Shown: positions 15,533 through 25,089, counted from the stretch's first letter. The stretch: 64,000 nt of DNA from Marinagarivorans cellulosilyticus (GCF_021655555.1 NZ_AP023086.1:2510685-2574684); one strand, 5' to 3'. The notes: generated by a model not told the origin, from the sequence alone. Translations and numbers: made by a program.

Positions 15533-15829
15533 ATGAAAACGTCTGCAGCTCTGCTTTCGGCTGTAACCTCAAGATTTTTGAGTCTATATACTTTATTGAA
15601 ACGCATTGATTGGGATAAATATTCCATGTTATCCCTCAGGATTATCTGGGGAGCTATAGCGGTGACTTTCTCTGCGGTAATTGTTGTTGGAAAAGTATTA
15701 TCTTTGGGGGCAGCTTCTGAAAATGAAGAGTCTAGCGACGATGAGTCGGATGAGGACGGTACGCTTTTTGTTAATATGCGTACAGGCGAAAAGTCCCCCA
15801 TGAAATTTGACTCTTACGATAAGCTTTAA
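15533..15829 (+). CDS. Small membrane protein with acidic tail (98 aa), unknown
   Basis: ATG 15533 has AAAGGACGGGG upstream. There is one strong transmembrane helix (about 38-60), a very acidic stretch (ENEESSDDESDEDG) and a C-terminal tail ending FDSYDKL. No family recognised. It is convergent with the T4SS operon and separated from it by a shared hairpin terminator. Confidence 0.65.
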   Translation: MKTSAALLSAVTSRFLSLYTLLKRIDWDKYSMLSLRIIWGAIAVTFSAVIVVGKVLSLGAASENEESSDDESDEDGTLFVNMRTGEKSPMKFDSYDKL

Positions 15830-15846
15830 GCTACACTATATTTATA

Positions 15847-15876
15847 CCAAAGAGCCACTTTTAATGGGCTCTTTGG
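15847..15876. terminator. Bidirectional terminator hairpin
   Basis: CCAAAGAGCC (15847-15856) and GGCTCTTTGG (15867-15876) form a perfect 10-bp stem with a 10-base loop. It sits between the convergent small membrane gene and the end of the T4SS operon. U-tracts are short, so strength is uncertain. Confidence 0.6.
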
Positions 15877-15886
15877 CATGCTCACT

Positions 15887-17560
15887 TCAACGACGCCCCG
15901 CTTTCCTAACTCCTCCTGATACTATCGATTGAGCCTGGCTTGCGCCGCTCGAGGCTGCGTTAGCGCTCCCTCTGCCCATGTTGCCAATTGCCCCAGTGAT
16001 CGCTGATGAAAAATTGAACCCTACCATTCCCAAAAGGCCAGTAAATACAGCAGGGATTAGTATGTAGCTCATCCTTGAAATCCATTTCAAAACACTTAAT
16101 GCAAGACTATCATCACTCGACATATTACTTCCTAAGCTGCTGATCCCATTTGCAGCTGCTAGCGCATCTTCGTTTAAGCTTGTGTCGGAAAACCCAGAGA
16201 TTAACGAGCTTATCAAGTAGTTGTCGATGTACTCTGCTAACTCAAATAAGTAGCCCCAAAAAATCACTGAAAAAAGTATCACCGTTATTCCCAGTACCTT
16301 TCCAATATCAAAAAGCATAAAGTTCATGAGTAATGGCAAGAACATGACAAATAACATGATGATCAATGCCTGGATTACGGGTGCTGCTGCGCGATAGGTA
16401 TTGGCCTCGGCTCTGTTCGGTATAGACTTGAAGAAGATTCCCCCATAGGCGACGATGTCTGAGAGCGTATCAAGGCTTTGATTCATAAAGCTTTTCTGTT
16501 GTTCGTAATTTTTACTGAGTCCATTTGTGAGCTTGGCATCGTTCTTTAAGGCTAGCAGGAGTATGTAGTCATCAAGACTTGCGGTAGAGGTCATTCCTGT
16601 CGCGTTCGCAGCCCAGTATTCTAGCCATTTAAGCCAATCGCTATTTTCTTCCGTTTTGATGTGATCAAGAGTTCGCTCACGAAGCCCGTTCTCAATACCA
16701 CTAGCTGAGTACTGCTCTGACCACCATTCGTGACAGAAAGGAATCCAGCGGTCTCCGGTTTGCTCTTTGGAAGCCGCTGGTCCATCAACTGTCTCCCTCC
16801 AAAAGAGATGCTCGTTGGGTGTCGATGAACGCTCACTGGGATAATACTGCGCCTGCGTTAAAAATAACCTAGAGCCTAGCCAGCTTATGTCCTGCTCAAC
16901 GTTACTGATGGTGTTAGGTATCGTGAAGCTTGGGTCCTTGCTGTCCTTCAAATACGTGACGACCGCTTTTTTCCAGCAGTCATCCTGAAACTGTTCTAAT
17001 TCACGTAGAAGCTTGGGGTCTTTGATTTTTGCGTTTGATATTCCTGAAGTCATCAATCTAAAGTCGGGATTGCAGGGAAGTTCCATCTTTAAACTGTAGG
17101 CCACGGCATTTGATAGATTGGAAACCACGTACCACCATAATGGAATATTAATAACACTGCCGTTGATTGTGCTCATGAAACGGTTTGATGCGTTACCTGC
17201 TGTGTTGCCTGCATCATCAAAGATGGTTTCTTCTGTCTTTTTATCGATGAGGTTAATGTCTGTTCCGGCAGGCTCGCAGTAAACATCATTAAATACCATT
17301 TTTGTCGGTTGTAGGGTTACCAGTGGCTGAGCGGCAATAATCATCACTGCCAGCATTGTGTAGATGCGGATTTCGAGCGCTTTAACAAAATCACCGGTTT
17401 TATGCTCTTCCCGTTCTGACCCTTTAATCAGTGTTTGAATGATAGCAACGGCGAACGGCGCTAATACCAATCCTGTGCCGGTTAACAGTCCCCACAGTGC
17501 ATCGTACATATACCATCCGAGCATTGTGGTATACAGCTCAATTATGCTTCCAACGGGCAT
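15887..17560 (-). CDS. TraG-N-like conjugative transfer membrane protein (PFGI-1 class)
   Basis: 557-residue polytopic inner-membrane protein, last gene of the T4SS operon. Helices lie in the N-terminal ~90 residues (GLLTGTGLVLAPFAVAIIQTLIKG, IRIYTMLAVMIIAAQP), then a periplasmic domain with several Cys (about 90-380), then a C-terminal group of helices. The tail is Gly/Ala/Ser-rich. This is the layout of TraG N-terminal-domain proteins that close GI-type T4SS clusters and act in mating-pair stabilisation or pilus assembly. It lacks the long soluble C-terminal domain of F TraG. Confidence 0.82.
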   Translation of the reverse strand: MPVGSIIELYTTMLGWYMYDALWGLLTGTGLVLAPFAVAIIQTLIKGSEREEHKTGDFVKALEIRIYTMLAVMIIAAQPLVTLQPTKMVFNDVYCEPAGTDINLIDKKTEETIFDDAGNTAGNASNRFMSTINGSVINIPLWWYVVSNLSNAVAYSLKMELPCNPDFRLMTSGISNAKIKDPKLLRELEQFQDDCWKKAVVTYLKDSKDPSFTIPNTISNVEQDISWLGSRLFLTQAQYYPSERSSTPNEHLFWRETVDGPAASKEQTGDRWIPFCHEWWSEQYSASGIENGLRERTLDHIKTEENSDWLKWLEYWAANATGMTSTASLDDYILLLALKNDAKLTNGLSKNYEQQKSFMNQSLDTLSDIVAYGGIFFKSIPNRAEANTYRAAAPVIQALIIMLFVMFLPLLMNFMLFDIGKVLGITVILFSVIFWGYLFELAEYIDNYLISSLISGFSDTSLNEDALAAANGISSLGSNMSSDDSLALSVLKWISRMSYILIPAVFTGLLGMVGFNFSSAITGAIGNMGRGSANAASSGASQAQSIVSGGVRKAGRR

Positions 17561-17562
17561 TG

Positions 17563-17892
17563 TTAGGCTCCCATCAATTTAAAGATATTGAACCCAACCA
17601 ATATTTCATAGATCACAATGATACTTAGCATCGACTTTCTTGATTGCACAATTCGATGCTCTGGTACATCAGTTTTAAATGATTTCACAATGCTTTTCCA
17701 TTTAACATAAAGCCCAATATAAAGCCCTAGGCGTAGTAACACGAAAGCAAGTGACTGGTTGGCGTTGAATGCAGAGATGGCTTTTACGCTCTCTGGAGCT
17801 ACAATGCCGAATGAAATAACTAATGCCGTCAGTAGCGCAATAATCCCATATATCAACCACTTTATGCTTTTTAAGCGCCGTACGTTATTCAT
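17563..17892 (-). CDS. Small T4SS-operon membrane protein (109 aa)
   Basis: Three predicted membrane helices (about 10-30, 47-63 and 86-107) separated by basic loops. It overlaps the TraH-like gene by 8 bp and ends 2 bp before the TraG-like gene. A small membrane protein in this slot is a feature of PFGI-1-type clusters. No specific function can be given. Confidence 0.75.
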   Translation of the reverse strand: MNNVRRLKSIKWLIYGIIALLTALVISFGIVAPESVKAISAFNANQSLAFVLLRLGLYIGLYVKWKSIVKSFKTDVPEHRIVQSRKSMLSIIVIYEILVGFNIFKLMGA

Positions 17893-19255
17893 CTTTCATT
17901 GCTCCAGCTTTAAGTCCATTTAACTCCGTCGTGGGATTTCGAATTTCATGAAGCTCTGGGGTGCTTTTCCTTGCGCTTGTGAGCTGATTAAGATTGAGCG
18001 CGGTTTGGCTCATTAGCTTTTTACGGACCTCGCTTTCGAACATGATGTTATTAATTTCATCATCGAGTACACCTTTGGCATCTCGCAGGCTAGTCATCGC
18101 TTCTTCGTTGGCCATAACGTTAGGCTCCTGCATTCCTACTTTTAGAATATCTCTTGCGGTCAATGCTTTTGAGATAACTGACATCATTGAAATGTCACTA
18201 ATCAACTTTTGTGTAAATATTTCGCGCTCGTAATCTTCTAAGCGTTTGATTGATCGAACCATGTAATCTGTCATCACAAAGCCCATAGATGGCACGCTTA
18301 CGGAATTAAGTTCTTCAAGCGAGGGGTTGGCACTATTTAAGACACTATTCATCTTAGAGCTGATTTCGTCTTTCTCTTCAACAAGTTTCAGACGAAGCCC
18401 TTGACCCATTGTTGTCTTTAATCGATCACACTCTTTACACATTGACACTTCTCGCTCCCCGACTACCGATACCGTCCAGTCTCTAGCCGATTCCACATTC
18501 TGAAAAACCATCGAGGGATTATCCATTCCTGCTCCGAGGGGGTTACCACCACCGACGATCGCGCCGCTGCCAGGATCGGTAATATGGGTGTAGCCCTTAG
18601 TAGTAACTTCTGAAATGACTTGTATTGGATCTGTATCTTTGCCTGCACGCTGTTCGCCATCTATCCATGTGATTCCGTGCTCGCCAGCTTCTTCATCAAT
18701 GATCTGGTCGGCTTTGATGGGGTTGTCACCATCATCAGATGCTCTTGCCCATGCGCCAGACTTCCCATATGAAATCCAGCCAGAGGAGGGGTCACGCTTA
18801 GCGTTGAGATCATTCTGATAGTCGCGGCACGATTTCATTGCAACTTGGAATTTTTGCTGCAAATCTTTAGCTCCATTCATTACAAAATCGTATAATGTTG
18901 GATAAGCCTCCTGTACCTTTGATAGCCCCCAGCTTTGCAGCATACTCGGAGCTGAATCTACTAAGTTATCCGCGAGGCCGTAAATGTTTTCTTGAATATC
19001 ACTGAAAGAATCGCTAATTGACCCTCTAGGATCAAAACTACATCCCCTAAACAGCCGCCAGTCTGCTCCAACGCCAAAATTAAAATTCGTGCGATTTGTT
19101 TGGCGGTATGCGAGATAACTATCACCACCGCCCATCTCGTAAAACCAATTATCAGCGCCGATGGGGCGTAATACTTCTTGGCTGTATGCCTGTGATACTG
19201 CGCCCAATTGAGCGGTTAGCACAGCGATAGAGCATAGTTTGGTTAATGTTTTCAT
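17885..19255 (-). CDS. ICE conjugative transfer protein, PFL_4711/TraH-like family (TIGR03755)
   Basis: 456 residues with a signal peptide (about 1-25, ending SQAYS). The mature start (ADNWFYEMGGGDSYL) and the motif WRLFRGCSFDPRGSISDSF fit the PFL_4711 family, the GI-type counterpart of F-plasmid TraH involved in pilus assembly at the outer membrane. A CxxC (MCKECDR) and later helical segments are typical. It lies 25 bp downstream of the TraU-like gene. Confidence 0.85.
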   Translation of the reverse strand: MKTLTKLCSIAVLTAQLGAVSQAYSQEVLRPIGADNWFYEMGGGDSYLAYRQTNRTNFNFGVGADWRLFRGCSFDPRGSISDSFSDIQENIYGLADNLVDSAPSMLQSWGLSKVQEAYPTLYDFVMNGAKDLQQKFQVAMKSCRDYQNDLNAKRDPSSGWISYGKSGAWARASDDGDNPIKADQIIDEEAGEHGITWIDGEQRAGKDTDPIQVISEVTTKGYTHITDPGSGAIVGGGNPLGAGMDNPSMVFQNVESARDWTVSVVGEREVSMCKECDRLKTTMGQGLRLKLVEEKDEISSKMNSVLNSANPSLEELNSVSVPSMGFVMTDYMVRSIKRLEDYEREIFTQKLISDISMMSVISKALTARDILKVGMQEPNVMANEEAMTSLRDAKGVLDDEINNIMFESEVRKKLMSQTALNLNQLTSARKSTPELHEIRNPTTELNGLKAGAMKDE

Positions 19256-19280
19256 TCTTTAATTTCCGTTCAATTAATGA

Positions 19281-20405
19281 TTAATGTCTGCCGGCTTCAT
19301 GGCCACGACCATTGCCGCCGTAATCACCATCGATAACTACGCGTTCAATAAAAATTTCGCCTTCTTCTTTGCAGCATTCATAGCGCCGCCAGAGTACCCA
19401 CGCATATTTTTGATTTGGGTATTCGCGACCGTTAATCCATGATGCGTTACGGGGTAGTGGAGCCGCGTCTGTATCGACATGTTCCGATGGGTAAATTTGT
19501 TGAAATCGATTTTCCCAGTCATCGACCTTAACGGGATCTGGTGGCCAGCATTTGTTTCCGCAGTCGTTACCAGGGGGAAAGAATACATGGACACTAAATC
19601 CGCCAGTCACAATTTCTGATGCTCGTTCAGCAACTACCAGCGCGGACATGGCGTCATGAGGGAGGCTTGTCCATCCTGTACGCGGGTATATCGGCCCCCA
19701 GTAATGGGGTAGGCGACTCATGCGGGGGAAACCCAGTAAAGCTTGCGGATAAAGCTGCTCTACAATTGGTGCTTCCCATGCAGGGTCTTTGTCGCTCACG
19801 TAATGAGGAAAATACGGAATCTTTTCTACCGATTTACAGGACCACGAAAATGAATCCCCTATTTGGTTATAAATGGGGATTGCTGGGTTGGTGATAATAT
19901 CAACGTGTTTAAAATCCAAATTGGTATCAATTTCGTTCGTACCAACATAGGTATCATTTTTCTCTGTCTGTATTGCGCCATTTTCCCGCTTCACTATTCC
20001 GCCCATTTCGGGATAGGGCGATTGATTGCTATAAGCAGTGACGACGAAATCGGGTAAGAAGTTTTTAACGAGTGCAGAGGTTCTAACCGTTGCGCTAGGT
20101 GGTATTACTTCAATATCGAGCCAGAAACAAACGCCCATTAAAGACCAATCGAAGCAATCATCACACTTCAATGTTTCTTCTATAATGCTCCAAGTATCCT
20201 CATCTTCATCAGGCAATTCACAATGCCCATGTTGTATTATCTTTCCAGTTAATATTGTTCGTCTTCCTCTAGTATACGTACCCCCTTGCTGTTCACAGTT
20301 CGCTTCTTGCGCTAATTCATTTGCTACCCACTCAGCATGTGTATCAAACGCGAATATTTGAGGCGAGATAAATAGAAAAATTACTATGGTGATAATACGT
20401 ATCAT
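19281..20405 (-). CDS. ICE conjugative transfer protein, PFL_4710/TraU-like family (TIGR03756)
   Basis: 374 residues from ATG 20405, which overlaps the previous stop by 4 bp (ATGA); this decides the start over an upstream in-frame codon. A signal peptide (IRIITIVIFLFISPQIFAF) leads into a Cys-rich periplasmic protein. The TraU signature region CDDCFDWSLMGVCFWLDIE lies near residues 80-98. TraU-family proteins stabilise the mating pair and need disulfides, which suits the many cysteines here. Confidence 0.87.
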   Translation of the reverse strand: MIRIITIVIFLFISPQIFAFDTHAEWVANELAQEANCEQQGGTYTRGRRTILTGKIIQHGHCELPDEDEDTWSIIEETLKCDDCFDWSLMGVCFWLDIEVIPPSATVRTSALVKNFLPDFVVTAYSNQSPYPEMGGIVKRENGAIQTEKNDTYVGTNEIDTNLDFKHVDIITNPAIPIYNQIGDSFSWSCKSVEKIPYFPHYVSDKDPAWEAPIVEQLYPQALLGFPRMSRLPHYWGPIYPRTGWTSLPHDAMSALVVAERASEIVTGGFSVHVFFPPGNDCGNKCWPPDPVKVDDWENRFQQIYPSEHVDTDAAPLPRNASWINGREYPNQKYAWVLWRRYECCKEEGEIFIERVVIDGDYGGNGRGHEAGRH

Positions 20406-20821
20406 TTTGTATTCTCCATAAAACGGCTCCACTCCTGTAACGCAAGCTCAATATCTGTCGTACCGTAAATCACGTAACTCCCTTTATCGAAAACAATTGC
20501 TGGAATTTTTGACAGTTGATATTTCGAGACGAGCATTAGTGGATACCTTACTCTCATAACCTGCTGTTTATAGCTTTGAAAATCTTTTGAATTGAGCCAT
20601 TCATAAGCGGCATCTTTCGATGCTTCTACGCTACCGCGTTTGAAAGTTGGTGCGTTCTGCCTCATATAGGTGATTTCGTCTAGGTCATACGCGATGATTT
20701 TCATATTTGTAATGAGTGGTGTTAAAACTTCACCATCCGCAAATATTTCAACGCTCATTGGCTCGGCCGTTGCGACTCTTGAGGTTAAGAGTAAGGCCAT
20801 GATTGCGCTAAATACTTTCAT
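20402..20821 (-). CDS. ICE conjugative transfer protein, PFL_4709 family (TIGR03757/DUF1525)
   Basis: 139 residues with signal peptide (MKVFSAIMALLLTSRVATA) and a thioredoxin-like fold region (SVEIFADGEVLTPLITNMKIIAYDLDEI...KIPAIVFDKGSYVIYGTTDIELAL). This matches the DUF1525 family, related to TrbC/TraW-type periplasmic assembly proteins of F-like systems. It directly abuts the preceding gene (TAA then ATG). Confidence 0.85.
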   Translation of the reverse strand: MKVFSAIMALLLTSRVATAEPMSVEIFADGEVLTPLITNMKIIAYDLDEITYMRQNAPTFKRGSVEASKDAAYEWLNSKDFQSYKQQVMRVRYPLMLVSKYQLSKIPAIVFDKGSYVIYGTTDIELALQEWSRFMENTK

Positions 20822-21070
20822 TTATTCGAAAACCTCCATTACCACTTTTTTCTTATGTTTCTTGCGCAATGGCGCTGCATTTGGGTCACCGCCGGCTGCA
20901 CGGATTTCGGGTTCAAAATACTTAAGGTTTTCTCTGCCTGTTGCCGGCGCTATATGCCAAGGGAGCACCTTCTGGTTAACCACAAAGCAGAACTCCTCCC
21001 CTTTATTAATTCGCTCCACTAGCGCTGGTACGTTGTTTTCTCCGCGTTTAATAATTGCTACAACCGCCAT
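20822..21070 (-). CDS. Small basic T4SS-operon protein (82 aa), unknown
   Basis: Starts at ATG 21070 with GGAGCGAGG upstream, 13 bp after the ATPase stop. The 82-residue soluble product ends in a very basic stretch (LRKKHKKKVVMEVFE). I recognise no family. A short gene in this position may correspond to the unnamed genes between the ATPase and DUF1525 genes of PFGI-1 clusters. Confidence 0.65.
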   Translation of the reverse strand: MAVVAIIKRGENNVPALVERINKGEEFCFVVNQKVLPWHIAPATGRENLKYFEPEIRAAGGDPNAAPLRKKHKKKVVMEVFE

Positions 21071-21083
21071 AACCTCGCTCCTT

Positions 21084-23915
21084 TTAAAGTGAGTTTGAGA
21101 GCATTTTTTCTGCGTGCTTACGCCGTTCCTCAAATAGCATTTCGCCGATCATTTCCGCTGCACGGGTCTCAGTGACGCCGTGTTTTTTAACCATGCGATA
21201 GCGATCTTGTTTTTCATCTTTGTTGGTCATGGCGAGAGCCAGGCATAGTGCAGGTTGCACAATGCGGAATAAGCCCTGAACGTTATCACTCATGACAACG
21301 CCCTCCGTGTACGCACGTGACTGTTTGCGGGTACTGAGCATCATGGTTCGCTGATCCTCAGTGATCGATCGCGTAGCCTCGATATTCGTTAAGTCCTCGT
21401 TCTCGATTTTTAGGCACATCCACCACTCGAACATCGCGAGCATTTTCTTGGACTCGCCGACGTAATCTTCCATGTTTTGCGTGGCTTGCCAGAGCCACAA
21501 CCCCATGCGCCGGCCGAGCAGCTTCGAAACCACAATGAGGTATTTCGCGAGCAGTGGGTTACACGTAATGACGTGTGCTTCGTCGGTTAAATTGATTGTC
21601 GGGCGCCCATCACGTTGTGTTCGCTGTGCGCGATCGATCACTTGGTTAATGATTGAGATATAGGCAACGGATAGTTTATCGTTAGTGTCATTGCTGCTGG
21701 CTAATTGGCCCATCTCGATACGGATATAGTCCGCGTCCGGTAGTGTTTCCCCCGGGCGGTTAAATAACTCCCCAGCAAAACCATCTGTAAACAAATCCAT
21801 TGCCTGCGCCATTTCATTAATTCTTTGCGCTTGGCTTGGATACTGTTTAGTTAGTTCTCGTAAATTACGAATTACATCTTCGGTTAATAAATCTTCTTTA
21901 TCGTTTCGTCGCGCTTCGCTAGCGGCATTGAGAATAGCCGATTTTAAAAAGCTAATTTCTGAACGACGCATGAATTGCTCTTCTTTTGCTTCCCCACCGG
22001 TGACCATCAGTCGAGCAATAATCAACATCTCGCCGAGAATATCGCGCTTCACATCATCAAGCTCAATCGAACCGTCATCGGCTTCGTCGATCTCTTCTTC
22101 TCCGATCAAAACCTCTTCGATAGTCGAATCGTATTGAAGAATGTTGCCGTGTTTATCAACGAGGGATAGGGCGGGCTTGTACGGCGCGATCGATGGGGCA
22201 ACGCCAGGCCTGAAAACAATATCAACAGTCGTTTTTCCCCAGGCCTTGAGCCAATTGCTAAGGAGTCCAAAAGAGTTACCAGCTTCAACGACAACCCACC
22301 GTGGGTTATGGATTGCAGTGATAATCATCTGTAGCAGCACTAATGTTGCTGATTTACCGGCTCCAGTAGGGCCGAGTAAAAATAAGTGTGCGTTCTTAAG
22401 GCGGTCAGGCCCGAGGGGGTCAAAGCAAAAGCCCTCACCGCCACGGTTTGAGGCGACAATACAGGGGTTTCCTGATCCAGTGCTGCGCCCGTAGAAGGGT
22501 AATAAGTTGGCAAGATGATCGGTGTAGATAATGCGTTGGCGAAGCTCCACTTGATCGAGCGAAACATCATAAGCGCACGGCAGCATGCGAATATAACGAT
22601 CTAGCCGGAAGTGGTCATACTCGGGGTCGATGACTTTGAGGTGATTCTTCTGCAGAAGTAAGTCGGCAGAAACAATTCGATCATCCATATCTTCATCGTC
22701 TCGTCCGCGCAGCGCGATGCACATGGCATAGGGGTACAGCTTGTGGTTGTTGAGTAGCTTTCGCTCAGCAAGTTTAATCTCGTCTCGCGTTTTTCTCGCT
22801 TCTGCTGAGTCTCCCGTTGCATTTTTCTTGAGCTTTGATAAATGCGTACGGATTTCAGACTGGGGTTTAATTACATAGGTAATGCAGATAATTGAGCCTT
22901 CAGGCAAGTCATCAATAAAGCAACTTGTTTGCGCGTTCGCACCGGTCATCTCTTCACGGCTAGCGTAGTGTTCAGCTGTCAGCTGCCCGATCTCTGGAAT
23001 TCGATCCATACGCTCAATGGATACCACGGTGTGCGGCATGCCATCGAAGTACCAATTCTGAGTCTCTTTATTGGATTCAATATTGCCACTGCATAGCGCA
23101 GCGCTTAGATCGAATTCTGCAGTGCGCTCTTCCGGTTTAATGTACGGGTTTTGCTTTAACCACGCATCGCGGTCGCCGTTGGTGATTTTGGGGTTGGGGT
23201 TCATCCACCGGAACAGGAAATTCCAAATATTCTCACCGTCTAGTCGTTCACAGCGCATATTCGCAGCCATCATCATTTCGCTCAATCTTTTACACTGCGT
23301 ATCGAGCTCCGTTTCGGCAGTCATCTTTTTTCGGCGTTTAATGGCGTGAGTAAAGCGGCGATAGAACACGATGTGGACCTTTCGCTTTGAACCTCCCCAG
23401 GGCCGCTTTGTTAGGTCATCAATAAATATCCCTTGACCACTCGACATCTGCTCGACGTGAGGCCGGTAGACATTGTTAATGAAGTGTTCTGTGTAGGGCT
23501 CAATTTCCGCATCTCTGTCTGCGTGAACTTTTTTCGCATACGCGAGCATTTCATCAGGCAGCTCCCGAAAAATTGCGGTGTCGCACCACGAAAATATTTG
23601 TACGGTCCAGGGCGAAACCCCTAGCTCTTCAAAGGTGCCCGTTACAAACCGATTGATACCATCTCGGATGGATTTTAAATGTGCCTCCGAGCGTGCTTCT
23701 GTGGCCACCGGCGTAACGTCAAAAACGGCAGCCACGCTTTTGCCGTCTTCGAGTAAAATTTTATTGTTATCGACGATATCGAGCCACGGTAATTTACCGG
23801 TGATTGACGGTTTCTTTTTGTAGCCCTTTTTAGCATCGTCATTCGTGTAGGGCTTATCTCCCGTTAAGGGCGATCCTTTTAAGAAAAAATCACTTAATAC
23901 AGCGTTGATACCCAT
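21084..23915 (-). CDS. Conjugative transfer ATPase, TraC/VirB4-like (TIGR03744, PFL_4706 family)
   Basis: 943-residue cytoplasmic ATPase that powers pilus assembly and substrate transfer. The Walker A motif GPTGAGKS is near residues 513-520 and the Walker B region INLTDEAHVI near 770-782; a later WQATQNMEDYVG resembles the VirB4 C-terminal motif. The N-terminal half is the TraC/CagE-type region. ATG 23915 is chosen because it overlaps the preceding TAA (TAATG) with GGGAG upstream. It follows the unusual HTH gene and is required in any functional MPF-G system. Confidence 0.93.
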   Translation of the reverse strand: MGINAVLSDFFLKGSPLTGDKPYTNDDAKKGYKKKPSITGKLPWLDIVDNNKILLEDGKSVAAVFDVTPVATEARSEAHLKSIRDGINRFVTGTFEELGVSPWTVQIFSWCDTAIFRELPDEMLAYAKKVHADRDAEIEPYTEHFINNVYRPHVEQMSSGQGIFIDDLTKRPWGGSKRKVHIVFYRRFTHAIKRRKKMTAETELDTQCKRLSEMMMAANMRCERLDGENIWNFLFRWMNPNPKITNGDRDAWLKQNPYIKPEERTAEFDLSAALCSGNIESNKETQNWYFDGMPHTVVSIERMDRIPEIGQLTAEHYASREEMTGANAQTSCFIDDLPEGSIICITYVIKPQSEIRTHLSKLKKNATGDSAEARKTRDEIKLAERKLLNNHKLYPYAMCIALRGRDDEDMDDRIVSADLLLQKNHLKVIDPEYDHFRLDRYIRMLPCAYDVSLDQVELRQRIIYTDHLANLLPFYGRSTGSGNPCIVASNRGGEGFCFDPLGPDRLKNAHLFLLGPTGAGKSATLVLLQMIITAIHNPRWVVVEAGNSFGLLSNWLKAWGKTTVDIVFRPGVAPSIAPYKPALSLVDKHGNILQYDSTIEEVLIGEEEIDEADDGSIELDDVKRDILGEMLIIARLMVTGGEAKEEQFMRRSEISFLKSAILNAASEARRNDKEDLLTEDVIRNLRELTKQYPSQAQRINEMAQAMDLFTDGFAGELFNRPGETLPDADYIRIEMGQLASSNDTNDKLSVAYISIINQVIDRAQRTQRDGRPTINLTDEAHVITCNPLLAKYLIVVSKLLGRRMGLWLWQATQNMEDYVGESKKMLAMFEWWMCLKIENEDLTNIEATRSITEDQRTMMLSTRKQSRAYTEGVVMSDNVQGLFRIVQPALCLALAMTNKDEKQDRYRMVKKHGVTETRAAEMIGEMLFEERRKHAEKMLSNSL

Positions 23916-24676
23916 TATTGCTCCCAAGGATCAAAGTGAAAGGTTGTTTTAAAGTAATCACGCAATGCGCTGGAGGCGCGTGTTTTATTGGCAATCGCTC
24001 TTTGAACTTCGGCGCTAGGACAGCCGATCGTCGTGGCGATGGTGCTGAGCGTTGTGCCGATCCACTGTCCCATCATTGACGTGGTATAAGTGGTCGGAAC
24101 GTGCAAGGACCGATGGGCCTCAAAAAGCGCTTTTAACGTGGCTTTTGTAGGATTTTGGTTGCCTGCTTGTGCCGCAAATGCAAAGTGGTCAAACCCCGTA
24201 AAAGCACACAGTTTTTTACGTTGTGTTGTAGTCGGCGCATCGCTTCCACTGATAAGGCCATTGAACGGGTATCTCTCATAATTCACGTGTTGTGCGCAAT
24301 CACCCTTGGTTTTATTGACGAGTCGTAAAGCGAGCATGAACGTAATACGCGACGGCACGCGATGCTTTTCATGCAGTGTGTACAGGCTCTCCAGTTGCGA
24401 GGGAGTCCATGCCGCCGTATCGGCAACGAGCAGGTCACGAGTCGCGTCCCACGGGTCTATTCCTAAAGCCTCGGATACGTGACGCTTAAGTGACTCAGAG
24501 GGATTTTGAACGCCTTTTAACGCGTTATAGAGTGTATTTCTGTTATGGCCGCTTTTACGCGCCACGTCGCCAAGCGATACATCGAGAGCCTGGCTTAGCA
24601 TGGTAACGACGTGGTGAAGCCCAATGCCCTTGGCAACGCAAAACCTAAGCACCTCTTTGCATTCATTGTGTGTCAT
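23915..24676 (-). CDS. HTH protein inserted in the T4SS operon (253 aa)
   Basis: N-terminal XRE/Cro-like helix-turn-helix (LGDVARKSGHNRNTLYNALKGVQNPSESLKRHVSEALGIDPWD, about 35-78). Part of this pattern seems repeated at the C-terminus (LSTIATTIGCPSAEVQRAIANK...FHFDPWEQ), and a third weaker copy (HFAFAAQAGNQNPTKATLKALFEAH) lies in the middle. I therefore see a possible multi-HTH protein. It sits between the TraV-like lipoprotein and the TraC-like ATPase, where reference PFGI-1 clusters have no regulator, and overlaps the ATPase gene by 1 bp. It follows a 413-bp gap that could hold its operator. Function unknown; a regulator of the downstream half of the operon is inferred. Confidence 0.75.
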   Translation of the reverse strand: MTHNECKEVLRFCVAKGIGLHHVVTMLSQALDVSLGDVARKSGHNRNTLYNALKGVQNPSESLKRHVSEALGIDPWDATRDLLVADTAAWTPSQLESLYTLHEKHRVPSRITFMLALRLVNKTKGDCAQHVNYERYPFNGLISGSDAPTTTQRKKLCAFTGFDHFAFAAQAGNQNPTKATLKALFEAHRSLHVPTTYTTSMMGQWIGTTLSTIATTIGCPSAEVQRAIANKTRASSALRDYFKTTFHFDPWEQ

Positions 24677-25089
24677 TGATCCGCACCGTTATGTGTCATA
24701 AAATTGGGAAGCAGCCCGCCCTATTGCTTCGGAAAAGCGGAGGCGAGTAGGGTTGTTTGACACAGCTTTTACCCTTATGTCGACAGTGATCAGCTGTCGG
24801 GTGGCTCTTGGCCATGCTGTAGCTACGCAGTCCCCTAAGTAGCACCTTTTATCGGTGTCCTGATCACACCGGCTGTTGTCTGACAGTCTCAGAACAAGCA
24901 ACGTTTGCGGGCTGCTCCCCAAACCTTTTGCCTCCCAATAAAGAAAGGCGTTCATTTTCCAGCTATCCGTTGTTCACCGAAATGCGGCGTTTTCAACTTG
25001 CATCAATGATGCTTAATTACGGAAACGCTGAATACCGTTTAATTGTTGTTGCTGTGTACAATAAGCTTGGCCCGACCGAGCTTAGTGTC
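24677..25089. promoter_or_regulatory. 413-bp gap inside the T4SS operon with inverted repeat
   Basis: The only large gap in the operon. It contains the hairpin CGACAG...CTGTCG (about 24780-24798) and scattered related CTGTC/GACAG words between 24780 and 24890. An 88-codon minus-strand frame (24689-24955) has no good ribosome binding site or family and I do not call it. An internal promoter/operator for the HTH and ATPase genes is the likely content. Confidence 0.45.

Noticed and set aside
24689..24955. 88-codon minus-strand frame in the T4SS operon gap
   Set aside because: No recognisable family, poor ribosome binding site and a composition typical of non-coding DNA with inverted repeats. 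Kept as a regulatory gap.
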